Part shown: piece after piece, positions 52,831 to 61,494 of the stretch
Numbering within the stretch: the first letter of the stretch is position 1
Layout: each line of letters opens with the position of its first letter
NCBI GenBank assembly: GCA_029781975.1
Contig: JAKOVQ010000046.1
Coordinates: forward strand, 124,001-188,000
Length of the DNA stretch: 64,000 bases
From: Acidobacteriota bacterium
GTDB lineage: Bacteria; Acidobacteriota; Thermoanaerobaculia; UBA5066
Direction: 5' to 3'
Position numbers and translations under genes: made by a program
Notes under the pieces: generated by a model
What the model was told of the DNA's origin: nothing
Seen by the model: the letters and a program-made list of their open reading frames with translations, nothing else
The model's database searches: none

Positions 52831-53205
52831 ATGTCCACGTCCGACCCTCGGTTCTTCTTCGCCGCGGAGCGCACCCTCCTCGCCTGGGTTCGGACGGGCC
52901 TCACCGTCATGGGCTTCGGCTTCGTCGTGGCGCGCTTCGGCCTCTTCCTCCGCCTCCTGGCCGTCCAGCACTCGGCGGCCGCCGTTTCGCGCTTCGGCGC
53001 CACCTTCTTCTCCACGGCGGTCGGCGTCGCCCTCGTGCTGCTCGGATCGAGCATCCTCTTCTTCGCCGCCCGCCAGCACCGTTCCTTCGTCCGCGCGCTT
53101 CCCCCGGCGGACGTCCCTCCGCCCCGCAGGGCGGATCTCCCGAGCGCCGTGGCCCTCGTGCTCGGCGTCCTCGGCCTCGCCCTGGCGTTCTACCTCGTCG
53201 TCTGA
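52831..53205 (+). CDS. DUF202 (YidH-like) membrane protein
   Basis: This 124-residue protein contains FAAERTLLAWVRTGLTVMGFGFVVARFG (shown in part), the DUF202 signature with conserved ERTLLAWxRT, and three transmembrane segments. ATG at 52831. Role unknown, but members are widespread bacterial inner-membrane proteins. Confidence 0.9.
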   Translation: MSTSDPRFFFAAERTLLAWVRTGLTVMGFGFVVARFGLFLRLLAVQHSAAAVSRFGATFFSTAVGVALVLLGSSILFFAARQHRSFVRALPPADVPPPRRADLPSAVALVLGVLGLALAFYLVV

Positions 53206-53291
53206 GCCTCCGCGGGCCGCCGTCCCGCCCCTCCCCGGCAGGTAGCCTGCCGAAGCCCCGGCCCCTACACTCCGGCCGAGGAGAGCTCGGC

Positions 53292-53765
53292 ATGCAGCGG
53301 ATCAGCACGTGCCTCTGGTTCGACGACCAGGCCCTGGACGCGGCGAGGTTCTACGTGAGCGTCTTCCCGAACTCCCGCATCCTCGACGTCAAGTACTACC
53401 TGGAGGGCGCCCCGAAGCCTGCCGGCTCCGTCCTGACCGTCTCGTTCGTCCTCGACGGGGTCGAGCTCCTGGCCCTGAACGGAAGCCCCGACTTCCGGTT
53501 TTCTCCCGCCGTGTCTCTCGTGGCGAGCTGCGAGACGCAGGCGGAGGTCGACACGCTCTGGGAGAAGCTCTGCGCGGGCGGCCAGCCGGGAGCCTGCGGC
53601 TGGCTGACGGACCGGTTCGGCGTGTCGTGGCAGGTGGTGCCGCGGCCGATGCTCGAGCTGATCAACGCGTCGGACGGCGATCGGGCGCAGCGCGCGTTCG
53701 ACGCGCTGATGAAGATGACGAAGGTCGACCTCGCCGCGATGAAGCGGGCGTACGACGGGCGCTGA
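53292..53765 (+). CDS. PhnB-like VOC-superfamily protein
   Basis: This 157-residue protein has the PhnB/VOC pattern: ISTCLWFDDQALDAARFYVSVFPNSRI, the FNG-like LLALNGSPDFRFS, and FGVSWQVVPRPML, as in 3-demethylubiquinone-type methyltransferase-like proteins that in fact are glyoxalase-fold enzymes. ATG at 53292 with GAGGAG nearby. Activity unknown. Confidence 0.9.
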   Translation: MQRISTCLWFDDQALDAARFYVSVFPNSRILDVKYYLEGAPKPAGSVLTVSFVLDGVELLALNGSPDFRFSPAVSLVASCETQAEVDTLWEKLCAGGQPGACGWLTDRFGVSWQVVPRPMLELINASDGDRAQRAFDALMKMTKVDLAAMKRAYDGR

Positions 53766-53796
53766 GCGCGCGGCGAGGCCGCGCACGCAAGCGGCG

Positions 53797-54414
53797 TCAG
53801 GCCGTCTGGACGTACTCCTCTCCGGAAAGGAGGTGGCCGACGTACATCAGGCGGCTGCGGCTGTAGGCGTTCACGATGGTCTGGGGCGTCGAGGTGTTCG
53901 GGTTGTCGGTGATGAAGCTGGCGCCGGCCCTCCGGAACGCCTCGAGGACGAGCTGCGAGCAGTAGAACTTGTCCGAGCTCTTGAAGCCGCCCATCGAGGC
54001 GGTCGCGCACGGGACGATCCCGAAGACGAGGACGCAGACGACCGGCCGGTTGGCCAGCCCGGCCCCGGCCGCCCCCGCGGTGTCGTACGCGCCGCGGAAG
54101 CCGGCGGCGGCGTTGACGACGGCCTGGGCCTGTCGCGGCGTGATCCCGGCGACCCGGTACGCCACCGCGAGGTAGTGCTCGGAGAGGGAGGCCCCCAGGG
54201 AACGCCGGACGACCCCTTCGCCGACCGCCTCGACGACCGTCTCGCCGCCGACGTAGAGCGCGGCGTGGCTGACCTCGGATCCCGTGCCGGCGCGGATGAC
54301 GGCGGAGACGGTCCCCGTCCCGGCGGAGACGATGATGTCGGCGGGCTGCAGGGCGGCGGGGGCGATGCACATCCCCCCTCCGCCGGCGGGGGTCAGCGGG
54401 ACGTCGTTGCTCAT
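53797..54414 (-). CDS. Permuted NlpC/P60-like (YiiX-type) hydrolase
   Basis: This 205-residue protein has the permuted papain-like order: VSHAALYVGGETVVEAVGEG (His in the N-terminal half) and SDKFYCSQLVLEAFRRAG (Cys in the C-terminal half). It starts at ATG 54414. Family members cleave amide bonds in lipids or peptides; the target is unknown. An ATGA overlap with the frame of the upstream DUF1801 fragment is probably accidental. Confidence 0.8.
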   Translation of the reverse strand: MSNDVPLTPAGGGGMCIAPAALQPADIIVSAGTGTVSAVIRAGTGSEVSHAALYVGGETVVEAVGEGVVRRSLGASLSEHYLAVAYRVAGITPRQAQAVVNAAAGFRGAYDTAGAAGAGLANRPVVCVLVFGIVPCATASMGGFKSSDKFYCSQLVLEAFRRAGASFITDNPNTSTPQTIVNAYSRSRLMYVGHLLSGEEYVQTA

Positions 54415-54559
54415 GGCGGCTCTCCTCTCCGGCACCGTCTCGGACGGGCCGTCTCCGGCTCCTGCGCCTGGAGGACGGGCAAGGCGTCCGCCCGGCGCCG
54501 GAGGACCTCGACGATGATCGGGTCGTGCACGACGCGTAGATACCACAAGGAAAACGTGG

Positions 54560-54734
54560 GGCGCCAACCGGCGCGCTCCGCGCCGTGGACCTCGATGGGG
54601 TGCGTGCCGGGGGAGAAGGCGCAGGGGTGGGCGGCGGCGCCGAACGAGACGAGGAGCCGGCCGTCCAGGCGGAAGCCCGGGACGTCGTAGCTGATGCACT
54701 CCTCGGCCCCCGGCGCCGCCGCCCCGGGGCTCAG
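54560..54734 (-). pseudogene. DUF1801-like fragment
   Basis: The translation PGAEECISYDVPGFRLDGRL followed by a Phe/Ala-rich strand and CAFSPGTHPIEV matches the central DUF1801 (YdhG-like) block. The first forty residues and the normal C-terminal block are missing, no start codon is available next to the preceding VOC stop, and similarity fades after GWRPT. It looks like a decayed gene fragment; a genuine short gene is not excluded. Confidence 0.45.
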
Positions 54735-55504
54735 CGCTTCGGGCCGACCACGGCGAACACCGCCCCCTGCGGGTCGAGGAGCTGGGCGATGAAGCTCCCG
54801 CCGGGGACCTGCTCCGGTCCGAAGAGGAGCCGGGCCCCCTTCTCCTTCGCGCGCGCGATCGTCGCGTCCACGGCCTCGACGTTGAAGTAGTAGAGCCAGA
54901 AGCAGCCGGGGGCCTCCGGCGGCTTCGTCATCATCCCGCCGAAGGCGGGCCCGCCGGCGCCGAAGGTCTGGTAGACGCCCATCGGCCCCATGTCGATCGC
55001 CTCGGCCTTCTTCCAGCCGAAGAGGCCGGAGTAGAAGTCGAACGCGGCCGTGCCGTCGCCCGCGAGGAGCTCGTGCCAGCCGACGTGGCCGGGGGTCCCG
55101 GCCGGGACGGCGGGCCGTTTCTCGTCGGAGAGGCCGGTGAAGAGCGTGAAGGCCGCGCCCCACGGGTCGGCGACGACGCTGAACCGGACGACGCCGGGGA
55201 TCTCCTTCGTGGGGAGGAGGACGCTCCCGCCCGCGGCCTTCACGCGGGCCGCGTAACCCTCGACGTCGTCGACCGCCACGTAGCCCATCCAGCCGGGGCG
55301 GGCGCCGGCCGCGCACGCTTCGTCCGGCAGCTTCATCATCCCGCCCACGTCGGCGGGGCCGGCGGCGAGGATCGTGTAGTCCGGGGTGCCGGGGCCCGAG
55401 GCCTTCGCCTCGAGGCCGAGGACGTGCCGGTAGAACGCCGCAGCGGCCTTCGTGTCGGTGGTCTGCAGCTCGTACCAGAGGAACGGCGCGGGCTTCGCGG
55501 TCAT
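54731..55504 (-). CDS. Double glyoxalase/VOC-domain protein
   Basis: This 257-residue protein carries two tandem VOC domains. The first has FLWYELQTTDTKAAAAFYRHVLGL and the second VGWHELLAGDGTAAFDFYSGLFGWKK, each with the beta-alpha-beta-beta-beta pattern and the AFTLFTG/AVFAVVG end strands. The metal ligands differ between the halves. ATG 55504 overlaps the stop of the upstream TetR gene (ATGA), so the pair is translationally coupled. It may handle a toxic aldehyde or a drug, with the TetR gene as its regulator. Confidence 0.92.
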   Translation of the reverse strand: MTAKPAPFLWYELQTTDTKAAAAFYRHVLGLEAKASGPGTPDYTILAAGPADVGGMMKLPDEACAAGARPGWMGYVAVDDVEGYAARVKAAGGSVLLPTKEIPGVVRFSVVADPWGAAFTLFTGLSDEKRPAVPAGTPGHVGWHELLAGDGTAAFDFYSGLFGWKKAEAIDMGPMGVYQTFGAGGPAFGGMMTKPPEAPGCFWLYYFNVEAVDATIARAKEKGARLLFGPEQVPGGSFIAQLLDPQGAVFAVVGPKR

Positions 55505-56136
55505 GGTCGCCTCCTTCTCTTCTGCTCCCTCGGGAGCAGCAGCTCCAGGTATCGCCGGAGATGGTCGAGGCACTCCTCCGCGACCCGGGGCCCGCCCCTG
55601 GCCTTGGCCAGGATGAAGGCGCCCTGGATGACCGCCTGGGTGTAGAGGGCGAGGCTCTCGGCGCTCCACGAAGCGCCGGGCGCGTACAGGCGCCTGGCCT
55701 CGGCGACGTCCTTGGCCACCTCGGCCGCGTGCGCGGTGATGCTCCTCTCGCACGCGTCGCGGATGGCGGGGTTCGTGTCGTAGGTCTCCTGCACCATCGT
55801 GCCGACGAGGCAGGTGAACTCCGGGAGCGCGCCCCGGAGGATCGACTTGCGGAAGTCGACGTAGCCGAGGAGGCGGTCGAGCGGGTCGGCCAGGCTCCGG
55901 TAGCCCGCCCCCGAGAAGAACGCGCCGGTCTTCGACGACCAGTAGTCGGCGGCGGCGATGGCCAGCTCCTCCTTGCCGGTGAAGTGGTGGAAGAAGCTCC
56001 CCTTCGTGACGCCCGCCCGCTCGCAGACGTCCTCGATCCGGGCGGCGGGGTAGCCCCTGGCCCGGATCACGTGGAGCGCCGCCTCCAGCAGCCTGGTCCT
56101 CGAGTCGGGCCTTCCCTCGGTCATCTCTCGCCGCAT
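55501..56136 (-). CDS. TetR-family transcriptional regulator
   Basis: This 211-residue regulator has RTRLLEAALHVIRARGYPAARIEDVCERAGVTKGSFFHHFTGKEEL in its N-terminus (shown only in part here), the canonical TetR helix-turn-helix. The C-terminal ligand domain contains FKSILRGALPEFTCLVGTMVQETY-like helices. Start is MRREMTEGRPDS (56136) or the second Met at 56124; both are possible. The palindrome at 56154-56175 lies just upstream, so the gene probably represses itself and the coupled VOC gene. Confidence 0.93.
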   Translation of the reverse strand: MRREMTEGRPDSRTRLLEAALHVIRARGYPAARIEDVCERAGVTKGSFFHHFTGKEELAIAAADYWSSKTGAFFSGAGYRSLADPLDRLLGYVDFRKSILRGALPEFTCLVGTMVQETYDTNPAIRDACERSITAHAAEVAKDVAEARRLYAPGASWSAESLALYTQAVIQGAFILAKARGGPRVAEECLDHLRRYLELLLPREQKRRRRP

Positions 56137-56153
56137 CCTGCCGCCGGGGCGGA

Positions 56154-56175
56154 CCATACCCACCAGTTGGTATGG
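56154..56175. promoter_or_regulatory. TetR-type operator palindrome
   Basis: CCATACC and GGTATGG form perfect 7-bp inverted arms with an 8-bp spacer, 18 bp upstream of the TetR start. It is a typical TetR-dimer site, placed to block the promoter of the TetR-VOC operon. Confidence 0.72.
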
Positions 56176-56319
56176 AGTCAAGGCCTTCCCTCGCGGACGT
56201 CGCGCCCGGCGGCCCGGACGGCCGCGCCGTGGGTCGTGGGCGGCGCCGGTCCGAATGGCGCCCCGGGGGTGGGGGGCGGTATCGTGACTCTCGACCGGGC
56301 CACCGGTCCGGAGGCCTGG

Positions 56320-58635
56320 ATGACGAATCGTTCCCTCGCCCTCGCGGTCGCTCTCGTCGTCGTACCCTGCCTGTCGCTCGCCCCCCGCCGGGGCGAGGCA
56401 GCGGGGGAGACCGCGGGGGTTGCGGCGCACGGGGTCCGAATCCTCGACCCGACGGTCTCGTCGACCGGCCTCATCGCGAACTTCCCGTTCGTGGGCGACT
56501 ACCGCGACGCCAGCGGGACCGTGGCCGACGCCGTGCCGTCCGGCGCCTCGCTCACGGCGGACCGGTTCGGCCGGCCGTCGAGCGCGGTGGACCTGCCGGT
56601 CGGGGCGAGCGTCGCGTTCCATCGGGGCGGGACGATCGGGACCCAGGCGACCTTCGCGGCGTGGCTCTACCTGCGGCAGGGGGCCGCGACCTGGCGCCCC
56701 CTCTTCACGACCACTCCGACGACCGGCTTCCTCGGCGTCCTCTACGGCGCCGACAGCGGGCAGCTCCGCGTCTACAACGGGCCGTCGATCATCCGGACGG
56801 TGACGCACGCCCTCCCGGCGGAGCGGTGGTTCCACTACGCCCTCGTCTTCGACGGGACCAACTGCACGACGTACGTCGACGGCGCGGCCGTGGACGCGTT
56901 CGCCTACGGAGGCGGCCTCGCCGGGGGGGCGGACTTCTTCCTGGGGCTGCTGACGACCGACGCGCGCTACTCGTGGGACGGGAAGATGGACGACGTCCGC
57001 GTCTACACGCGCGGCCTGACGGCGGCCGAGGTGGCGCAGCTGGCCTCGGAGGAGCTCTGCCCGGCGCAGCGTTCGCTCCCGCGGTACACGCCGGGGCAGA
57101 AGGCGCGGGTCCTCGTCGCGGTCTCGCTCCCCGGCGGCACGGCGACGTGGTCGGCGGAGGAGACCCCTCCGGCCGGGTGGCCCGTCTCCGAGGTCGACAA
57201 CGGCGGCTCCTTCGACGCGGCCTCGGGAAAGGTCAGGTGGGGACCCTTCTCCGACCCGGCCCCGCGGACGCTCGCCTACACCGTCACGCCGCCGCTCGAC
57301 GCGTCGGGGAAGAAGACGGTCTCGGGCTCGGTGACGTACGGCGGGTCGACGGTGGCGACGTGCGGCGACACCGACCTCTCCCTGGCGCAGGTCCACCCCG
57401 CCGACACGAACGAGGACCTCGTCCTCTCCGAGGCGGAGGCGCTCGCTTACGTGACGGCGTGGCAGAAGGGGGCTCCGTGGCCGTCGCCGCCGAGCCCGAT
57501 CCCGGCCACGTGGATGACGAACGCGGGGCTCATCTACCAGCGGGGCGGGGCGTACGTCTTCGCCTCGGGCAAGACCCCGCCCTTCGCGCCGGCCTCCGGG
57601 GGAGGGGCGGGGACGGCCGGCAGCGCGACCGGCACGTTCGACCCGTGCAGCTACGCCGCCGGGGGGACGGTGAGGGTGGCCCTCTCGGCGACGCCGCCCG
57701 CGGGCGCGAAGGCGTGGGTCGTGGAGGACCAGCTCCCCCCGGGGTGGACGGCCTCGGCCATCGACGGCTCGGGCACGTGGGACGCGGCGGCCCGCAAGGT
57801 GCGGTGGGGGCCGTTCACCGACGAGACGCCCCGGACGCTGGGCTACACGGCGACGGCCGGGGGCTCGGACTCGGGGCCGAAGACGTTCTCGGGGACGATC
57901 TCGACCGACGGGCTCGCCGCCGCGGTGGGCGGGTCGCGCGCCATCGACTCGACCGGGTGCGGCGGGGAAGGCACGACCTACTGGGTCGCCGCCGTGGTCC
58001 ACGCGCCGGGCCTCAAGGAGAGCCGGTGGCGGACCGACGTGACGATCCTGAACACGGGGGCGGCCGCGGCGAACGTCGAGCTGAAGCTCTACACGGGGAG
58101 CGGCGTGAAGAGCAGCACGCAGACGGTCGCCGGGGCGACGCAGGTCGTCCTCTCCGACCTCTGGGCCACGCTGGCGACGGGCGACGGCGCGGGCCCGCTG
58201 GAGGTGGCGAGCGACCAGCCGCTCCTCGTCGCGGCGCGGACGTACAACAGCTCGGACACCGGGACCTACGGCTCGCCCTATCAGGCGCTGACGCCGAGCC
58301 AGGGGCTGAAGGCGACCGACGCGGCCTACCTCGTGGGGCTGCGCGAGGACGGCTCGTTCCGGACGAACATCGGGCTCGCCAACGCGGGGACCGACCAGGC
58401 GGTCGTGACGGTGACCCTCTTCGACGGCTCCGGGGTCGTGGTGACGCAGCTGCAGGAGACGATCCCGCCGGCCAGCTACATCCAGGAGGTCCAGCCCTTC
58501 TACACCACCGGCGGGACGGTCGTGGTGAACGGCTACGCGCGGGTCAACGTGGTGAGCGGCTCGGGCGTGATGGCCTTCGCGTCGGTCATCGACAACCAGA
58601 CGAACGACCCGACCTCGGTCTACCCGCAGAGGTGA
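56320..58635 (+). CDS. Secreted LamG and EF-hand protein with duplicated domain and shared C-terminal module
   Basis: This 771-residue protein starts at ATG 56320 after GGAGG and has a signal peptide. Residues about 45-235 are LamG-like (TQATFAAWLYLRQG, RWFHYALVFDGTNC, DGKMDDVRVYTRGLT). Two copies of a domain of about 100 residues follow, at 250-350 and 440-545, each with KVRWGPF-D-PRTL-YT. Between them DTNEDLVLSEAE forms a canonical EF-hand loop, dockerin-like. The last 220 residues form the module also found at 15765 (TDVTILN, VAARTYNSS, FRTNIGLANAG, ASVIDNQTNDP). Probably an extracellular binding protein. proA follows 13 bp later. Confidence 0.87.
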   Translation: MTNRSLALAVALVVVPCLSLAPRRGEAAGETAGVAAHGVRILDPTVSSTGLIANFPFVGDYRDASGTVADAVPSGASLTADRFGRPSSAVDLPVGASVAFHRGGTIGTQATFAAWLYLRQGAATWRPLFTTTPTTGFLGVLYGADSGQLRVYNGPSIIRTVTHALPAERWFHYALVFDGTNCTTYVDGAAVDAFAYGGGLAGGADFFLGLLTTDARYSWDGKMDDVRVYTRGLTAAEVAQLASEELCPAQRSLPRYTPGQKARVLVAVSLPGGTATWSAEETPPAGWPVSEVDNGGSFDAASGKVRWGPFSDPAPRTLAYTVTPPLDASGKKTVSGSVTYGGSTVATCGDTDLSLAQVHPADTNEDLVLSEAEALAYVTAWQKGAPWPSPPSPIPATWMTNAGLIYQRGGAYVFASGKTPPFAPASGGGAGTAGSATGTFDPCSYAAGGTVRVALSATPPAGAKAWVVEDQLPPGWTASAIDGSGTWDAAARKVRWGPFTDETPRTLGYTATAGGSDSGPKTFSGTISTDGLAAAVGGSRAIDSTGCGGEGTTYWVAAVVHAPGLKESRWRTDVTILNTGAAAANVELKLYTGSGVKSSTQTVAGATQVVLSDLWATLATGDGAGPLEVASDQPLLVAARTYNSSDTGTYGSPYQALTPSQGLKATDAAYLVGLREDGSFRTNIGLANAGTDQAVVTVTLFDGSGVVVTQLQETIPPASYIQEVQPFYTTGGTVVVNGYARVNVVSGSGVMAFASVIDNQTNDPTSVYPQR

Positions 58636-58648
58636 GAGAGGCGAGGCG

Positions 58649-59959
58649 ATGAGCGACGACGCCGTCAGGACCCTGGCGCTCGAGTCCCGCCGCGCCGCCC
58701 GCCGGCTGGCGACGCTCCCGGCGGCGGCCCGCGACGGGGCGCTGGACGCGGTGGCGAGCCGCCTCCTCGCCGACGCGGCGGTGATCCTGGAGGCCAACGG
58801 AGAGGACGTGGCCGACGCGGAGCGGAGGGTGGAGGCCGGGGAGATGGCCCCGCCGCTCCTCGCGCGGCTGAGGCTCGACGCCCGGAAGCTCTCGTCGATG
58901 GCGGCCGCGGTCCGCGCGGTGAGGACGCTCCCCGACCCATCGGGCCAGGTCCTGGGGAGGACGCTCCTGGACGACGGCCTCCTCCTCGAGAAGGTCTCGT
59001 GCCCGCTCGGCGTCCTGGCGGTGATCTTCGAGTCGCGCCCCGACGCGGTGACGCAGATCTCGGCGCTCGCGCTGAGATCGGGGAACGCCGTGATCCTGAA
59101 GGGGGGAAGCGAGGCGGCGCGGACGACGGCCGCGCTGGTGGCGTCGATCCACGCGGCGCTCGCCGAGGGCCCGGTGCCGGAGGCGGCCGTGGCCTCGGTG
59201 GCGGGGCGGGCCGAGGTCGACGCCCTCCTCGCGCTCCACGACCTCGTCGACCTCGTCGTCCCGAGGGGCTCGAACGAGCTGGTCGCCTACATCCAGGCGC
59301 ACACGCGGATCCCGGTCCTCGGTCACGCCGAAGGGGTCTGCCACGTCTACGTCGACGCGGCGGCCGACCCGCAGATGGCGGTGGAGATCGTCCTCGACGC
59401 CAAGCTCGACTACCCGGCCGCCTGCAACGCGGCCGAGACCGTCCTCCTCCACCGCGCGGCGCTCCCGGACGTCCTCTTCCCGCTCGTCGGGTCGCTCCTC
59501 GAGAAGGGGGTCGAGGTCCGCGGGTGCGCCGAGGTGAGGGCGGCGGCCGGGGCGTTCCCCGTCGTCGCGGCGACGGAGGACGACTGGCGGGCGGAGTACC
59601 TCGGCCCCGTCCTCGCGCTGAAGGTCGTGGAGAGCCTGGACGAGGCGATCGACCACGTGAACCGCTACGGCTCGAGGCACACGGAGGCGATCGTCACCCG
59701 GGACCGCGCGGCGGCGGCCCGCTTCCTCTCCGAGGTGGACGCGGCCGGCGTCTACCACAACGCCTCCACCCGCTTCGCCGACGGCTACCGCTACGGCCTC
59801 GGCGCCGAGGTCGGGATCTCGACCAGCAAGATCCACGCGCGCGGACCGGTGGGGCTCGAGGGCCTCGTCACCTACAAGTGGCTCCTCCACGGCTCGGGGC
59901 AGGTCGTGGCGACCTACACCGGGGAGGGCGCGCGGCCGTTCAGGCACGAGAAGGGGTGA
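58649..59959 (+). CDS. proA: Gamma-glutamyl phosphate reductase
   Basis: This 436-residue enzyme performs the second step of proline synthesis. The catalytic Cys259 lies in DYPAACNAAET, NAD(P)-binding is supported by GNAVILKGGSEA, and the C-terminal block FADGYRYGLGAEVGISTSK is typical. It starts at ATG 58649. It is not next to proB, and lies behind a secreted protein gene with only a 13-bp gap, so co-transcription may be incidental. Confidence 0.97.
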   Translation: MSDDAVRTLALESRRAARRLATLPAAARDGALDAVASRLLADAAVILEANGEDVADAERRVEAGEMAPPLLARLRLDARKLSSMAAAVRAVRTLPDPSGQVLGRTLLDDGLLLEKVSCPLGVLAVIFESRPDAVTQISALALRSGNAVILKGGSEAARTTAALVASIHAALAEGPVPEAAVASVAGRAEVDALLALHDLVDLVVPRGSNELVAYIQAHTRIPVLGHAEGVCHVYVDAAADPQMAVEIVLDAKLDYPAACNAAETVLLHRAALPDVLFPLVGSLLEKGVEVRGCAEVRAAAGAFPVVAATEDDWRAEYLGPVLALKVVESLDEAIDHVNRYGSRHTEAIVTRDRAAAARFLSEVDAAGVYHNASTRFADGYRYGLGAEVGISTSKIHARGPVGLEGLVTYKWLLHGSGQVVATYTGEGARPFRHEKG

Positions 59960-60017
59960 CGGGGAGCCGCGAGTCGAGGGCCGGTGACGCGCCGCGGTCC
60001 CGACCTCGCTGCGGCCC

Positions 60018-61406
60018 TCACCCCTCGGTCCGGATCGCGGTTCCCGGGCCGGCTCCCAGGTCCTCGACGGCCTCCTCGTCGAGGTTCCCTTCCCAGAGGT
60101 ACTTCCGGGTCTCGGCGACGAGGACGCCGCTGAGGGCCAGGAGGGAGACGAGGTTCGGGACGGCCATCAGGCCGTTGGCGATGTCGGCGAACGACCAGAC
60201 GGCGGAGAGGGTCGCCACCGACCCGACGAAGACCGCCACGACCCAGAGCCACCGGTAGGGGAGGACGGCCCTCGGGCCGAAGAGGTACTCGGCCGCCTTC
60301 TCGCCGTAGTAGCTCCAGCCGAGGATCGTCGAGAAGACGAAGGTGAGGAGGCCCACGGTCAGGACGACCGGGCCGACGACGGGGATGTGGGAGAAGGCGG
60401 TGTTCGTCAGGGCGGCTCCCTTGAGCCCCGCCTGCCAGTCGCCCGAGTTGACGAGGACGAGGCCGGTCATGGCGCAGACGACGACGGTGTCCCAGAAGGT
60501 CCCCGTGGACGAGACGAGGGCCTGGCGGACCGGGTTCTTCGTCTGCGCGGCGGCGGCGACGATGGGCGCGCTGCCGAGCCCCGACTCGTTCGAGAAGAGG
60601 CCGCGCGCCACGCCGAACCGGATCGCCTCCTTCATCCCGGCCCCGAGGAAGCCTCCGACCGCCGCGTGGCCCGTGAACGCGCTCCCGAGGATGAGGCGGA
60701 AGGAGTCGGGAAGGGTCTCGCGGTGCATGAAGAGGAGGGCCGCGCACCCCAGGACGTAGAAGATCGCCATGAAGGGGACGAGCCGCTCGCAGACGCGGGC
60801 GATCGACTGGATCCCGCCGAGGATGACGACGGCCGTCAGGACCGTGAGGACCGCGCCGGTGATCCAGGGGGAGACGCCGAAGTGGTCCTGGACGAGGGCG
60901 GCGATGGAGTTCGCCTGGACGGTGCAGCCGATCCCGAAGGCGGCGACGGCGGTGAGGGCCGCGAAGACCACGCCGAGCCACTTCGCCTTCAGCCCGCGCT
61001 CGAGGACGTACATGGGGCCGCCCGCCATCGTCCCGGCCTCCGTCCGGACCCGGTAGCGGACGGAGAGGAGCGCCTCGGCGTACTTGGTCGAGATCCCGAA
61101 GACGCCGGTGAGCCACATCCAGAGGACGGCGCCGGGGCCGCCCGCGGCGATCGCCGTCGCGACGCCGACGATGTTCCCGGTGCCGATCGTCGCCGCCAGG
61201 GCGGTCGTCAGCGCGCCGAACTGGCTGATGTCGCCCGTTCCCTCCTTCGACCTCTGGAGCGAGAGCCGGATCGCCTTGCCGACGTAGCGCTGGATGAACC
61301 GGAGGCGGACCGTCAGGAAGAGGTGGGTCCCGAGGAGGAGGATCAGGAGGGGCGGCCCCCACACCAGGTCGCTGACCTTCGACAGGAGCTGCTCGAGAGC
61401 CTGCAT
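60018..61406 (-). CDS. Sodium:alanine (AGCS) symporter
   Basis: This 462-residue transporter has eleven or so helices and the AGCS block ALAATIGTGNIVGVATAIAAGGPGA (shown in part) near residue 70, plus GLFSNESGLGSAPIVAAAAQT and GWSYYGEKAAEYL. It imports alanine or glycine with sodium. ATG 61406 is chosen over GTG 61412 because GGAGG lies 6 nt upstream of the ATG. The acidic C-terminus is short. Confidence 0.95.
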   Translation of the reverse strand: MQALEQLLSKVSDLVWGPPLLILLLGTHLFLTVRLRFIQRYVGKAIRLSLQRSKEGTGDISQFGALTTALAATIGTGNIVGVATAIAAGGPGAVLWMWLTGVFGISTKYAEALLSVRYRVRTEAGTMAGGPMYVLERGLKAKWLGVVFAALTAVAAFGIGCTVQANSIAALVQDHFGVSPWITGAVLTVLTAVVILGGIQSIARVCERLVPFMAIFYVLGCAALLFMHRETLPDSFRLILGSAFTGHAAVGGFLGAGMKEAIRFGVARGLFSNESGLGSAPIVAAAAQTKNPVRQALVSSTGTFWDTVVVCAMTGLVLVNSGDWQAGLKGAALTNTAFSHIPVVGPVVLTVGLLTFVFSTILGWSYYGEKAAEYLFGPRAVLPYRWLWVVAVFVGSVATLSAVWSFADIANGLMAVPNLVSLLALSGVLVAETRKYLWEGNLDEEAVEDLGAGPGTAIRTEG

Positions 61407-61494
61407 CCTCACCCTCCTTCACCCACCCCGCCCGGGAAGCCCGTCCTTCGGCCGCCTAGGATAGACGAGGGGGGAAGCGTCCGCGGGGGCCGCC

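Noticed and set aside
53766..53796. Terminator hairpin GCGCGGC/GCCGCGC between VOC and NlpC-like genes
   Set aside because: Seven pairs in a GC-rich region is close to chance and has no further support, so I did not list it as a feature.
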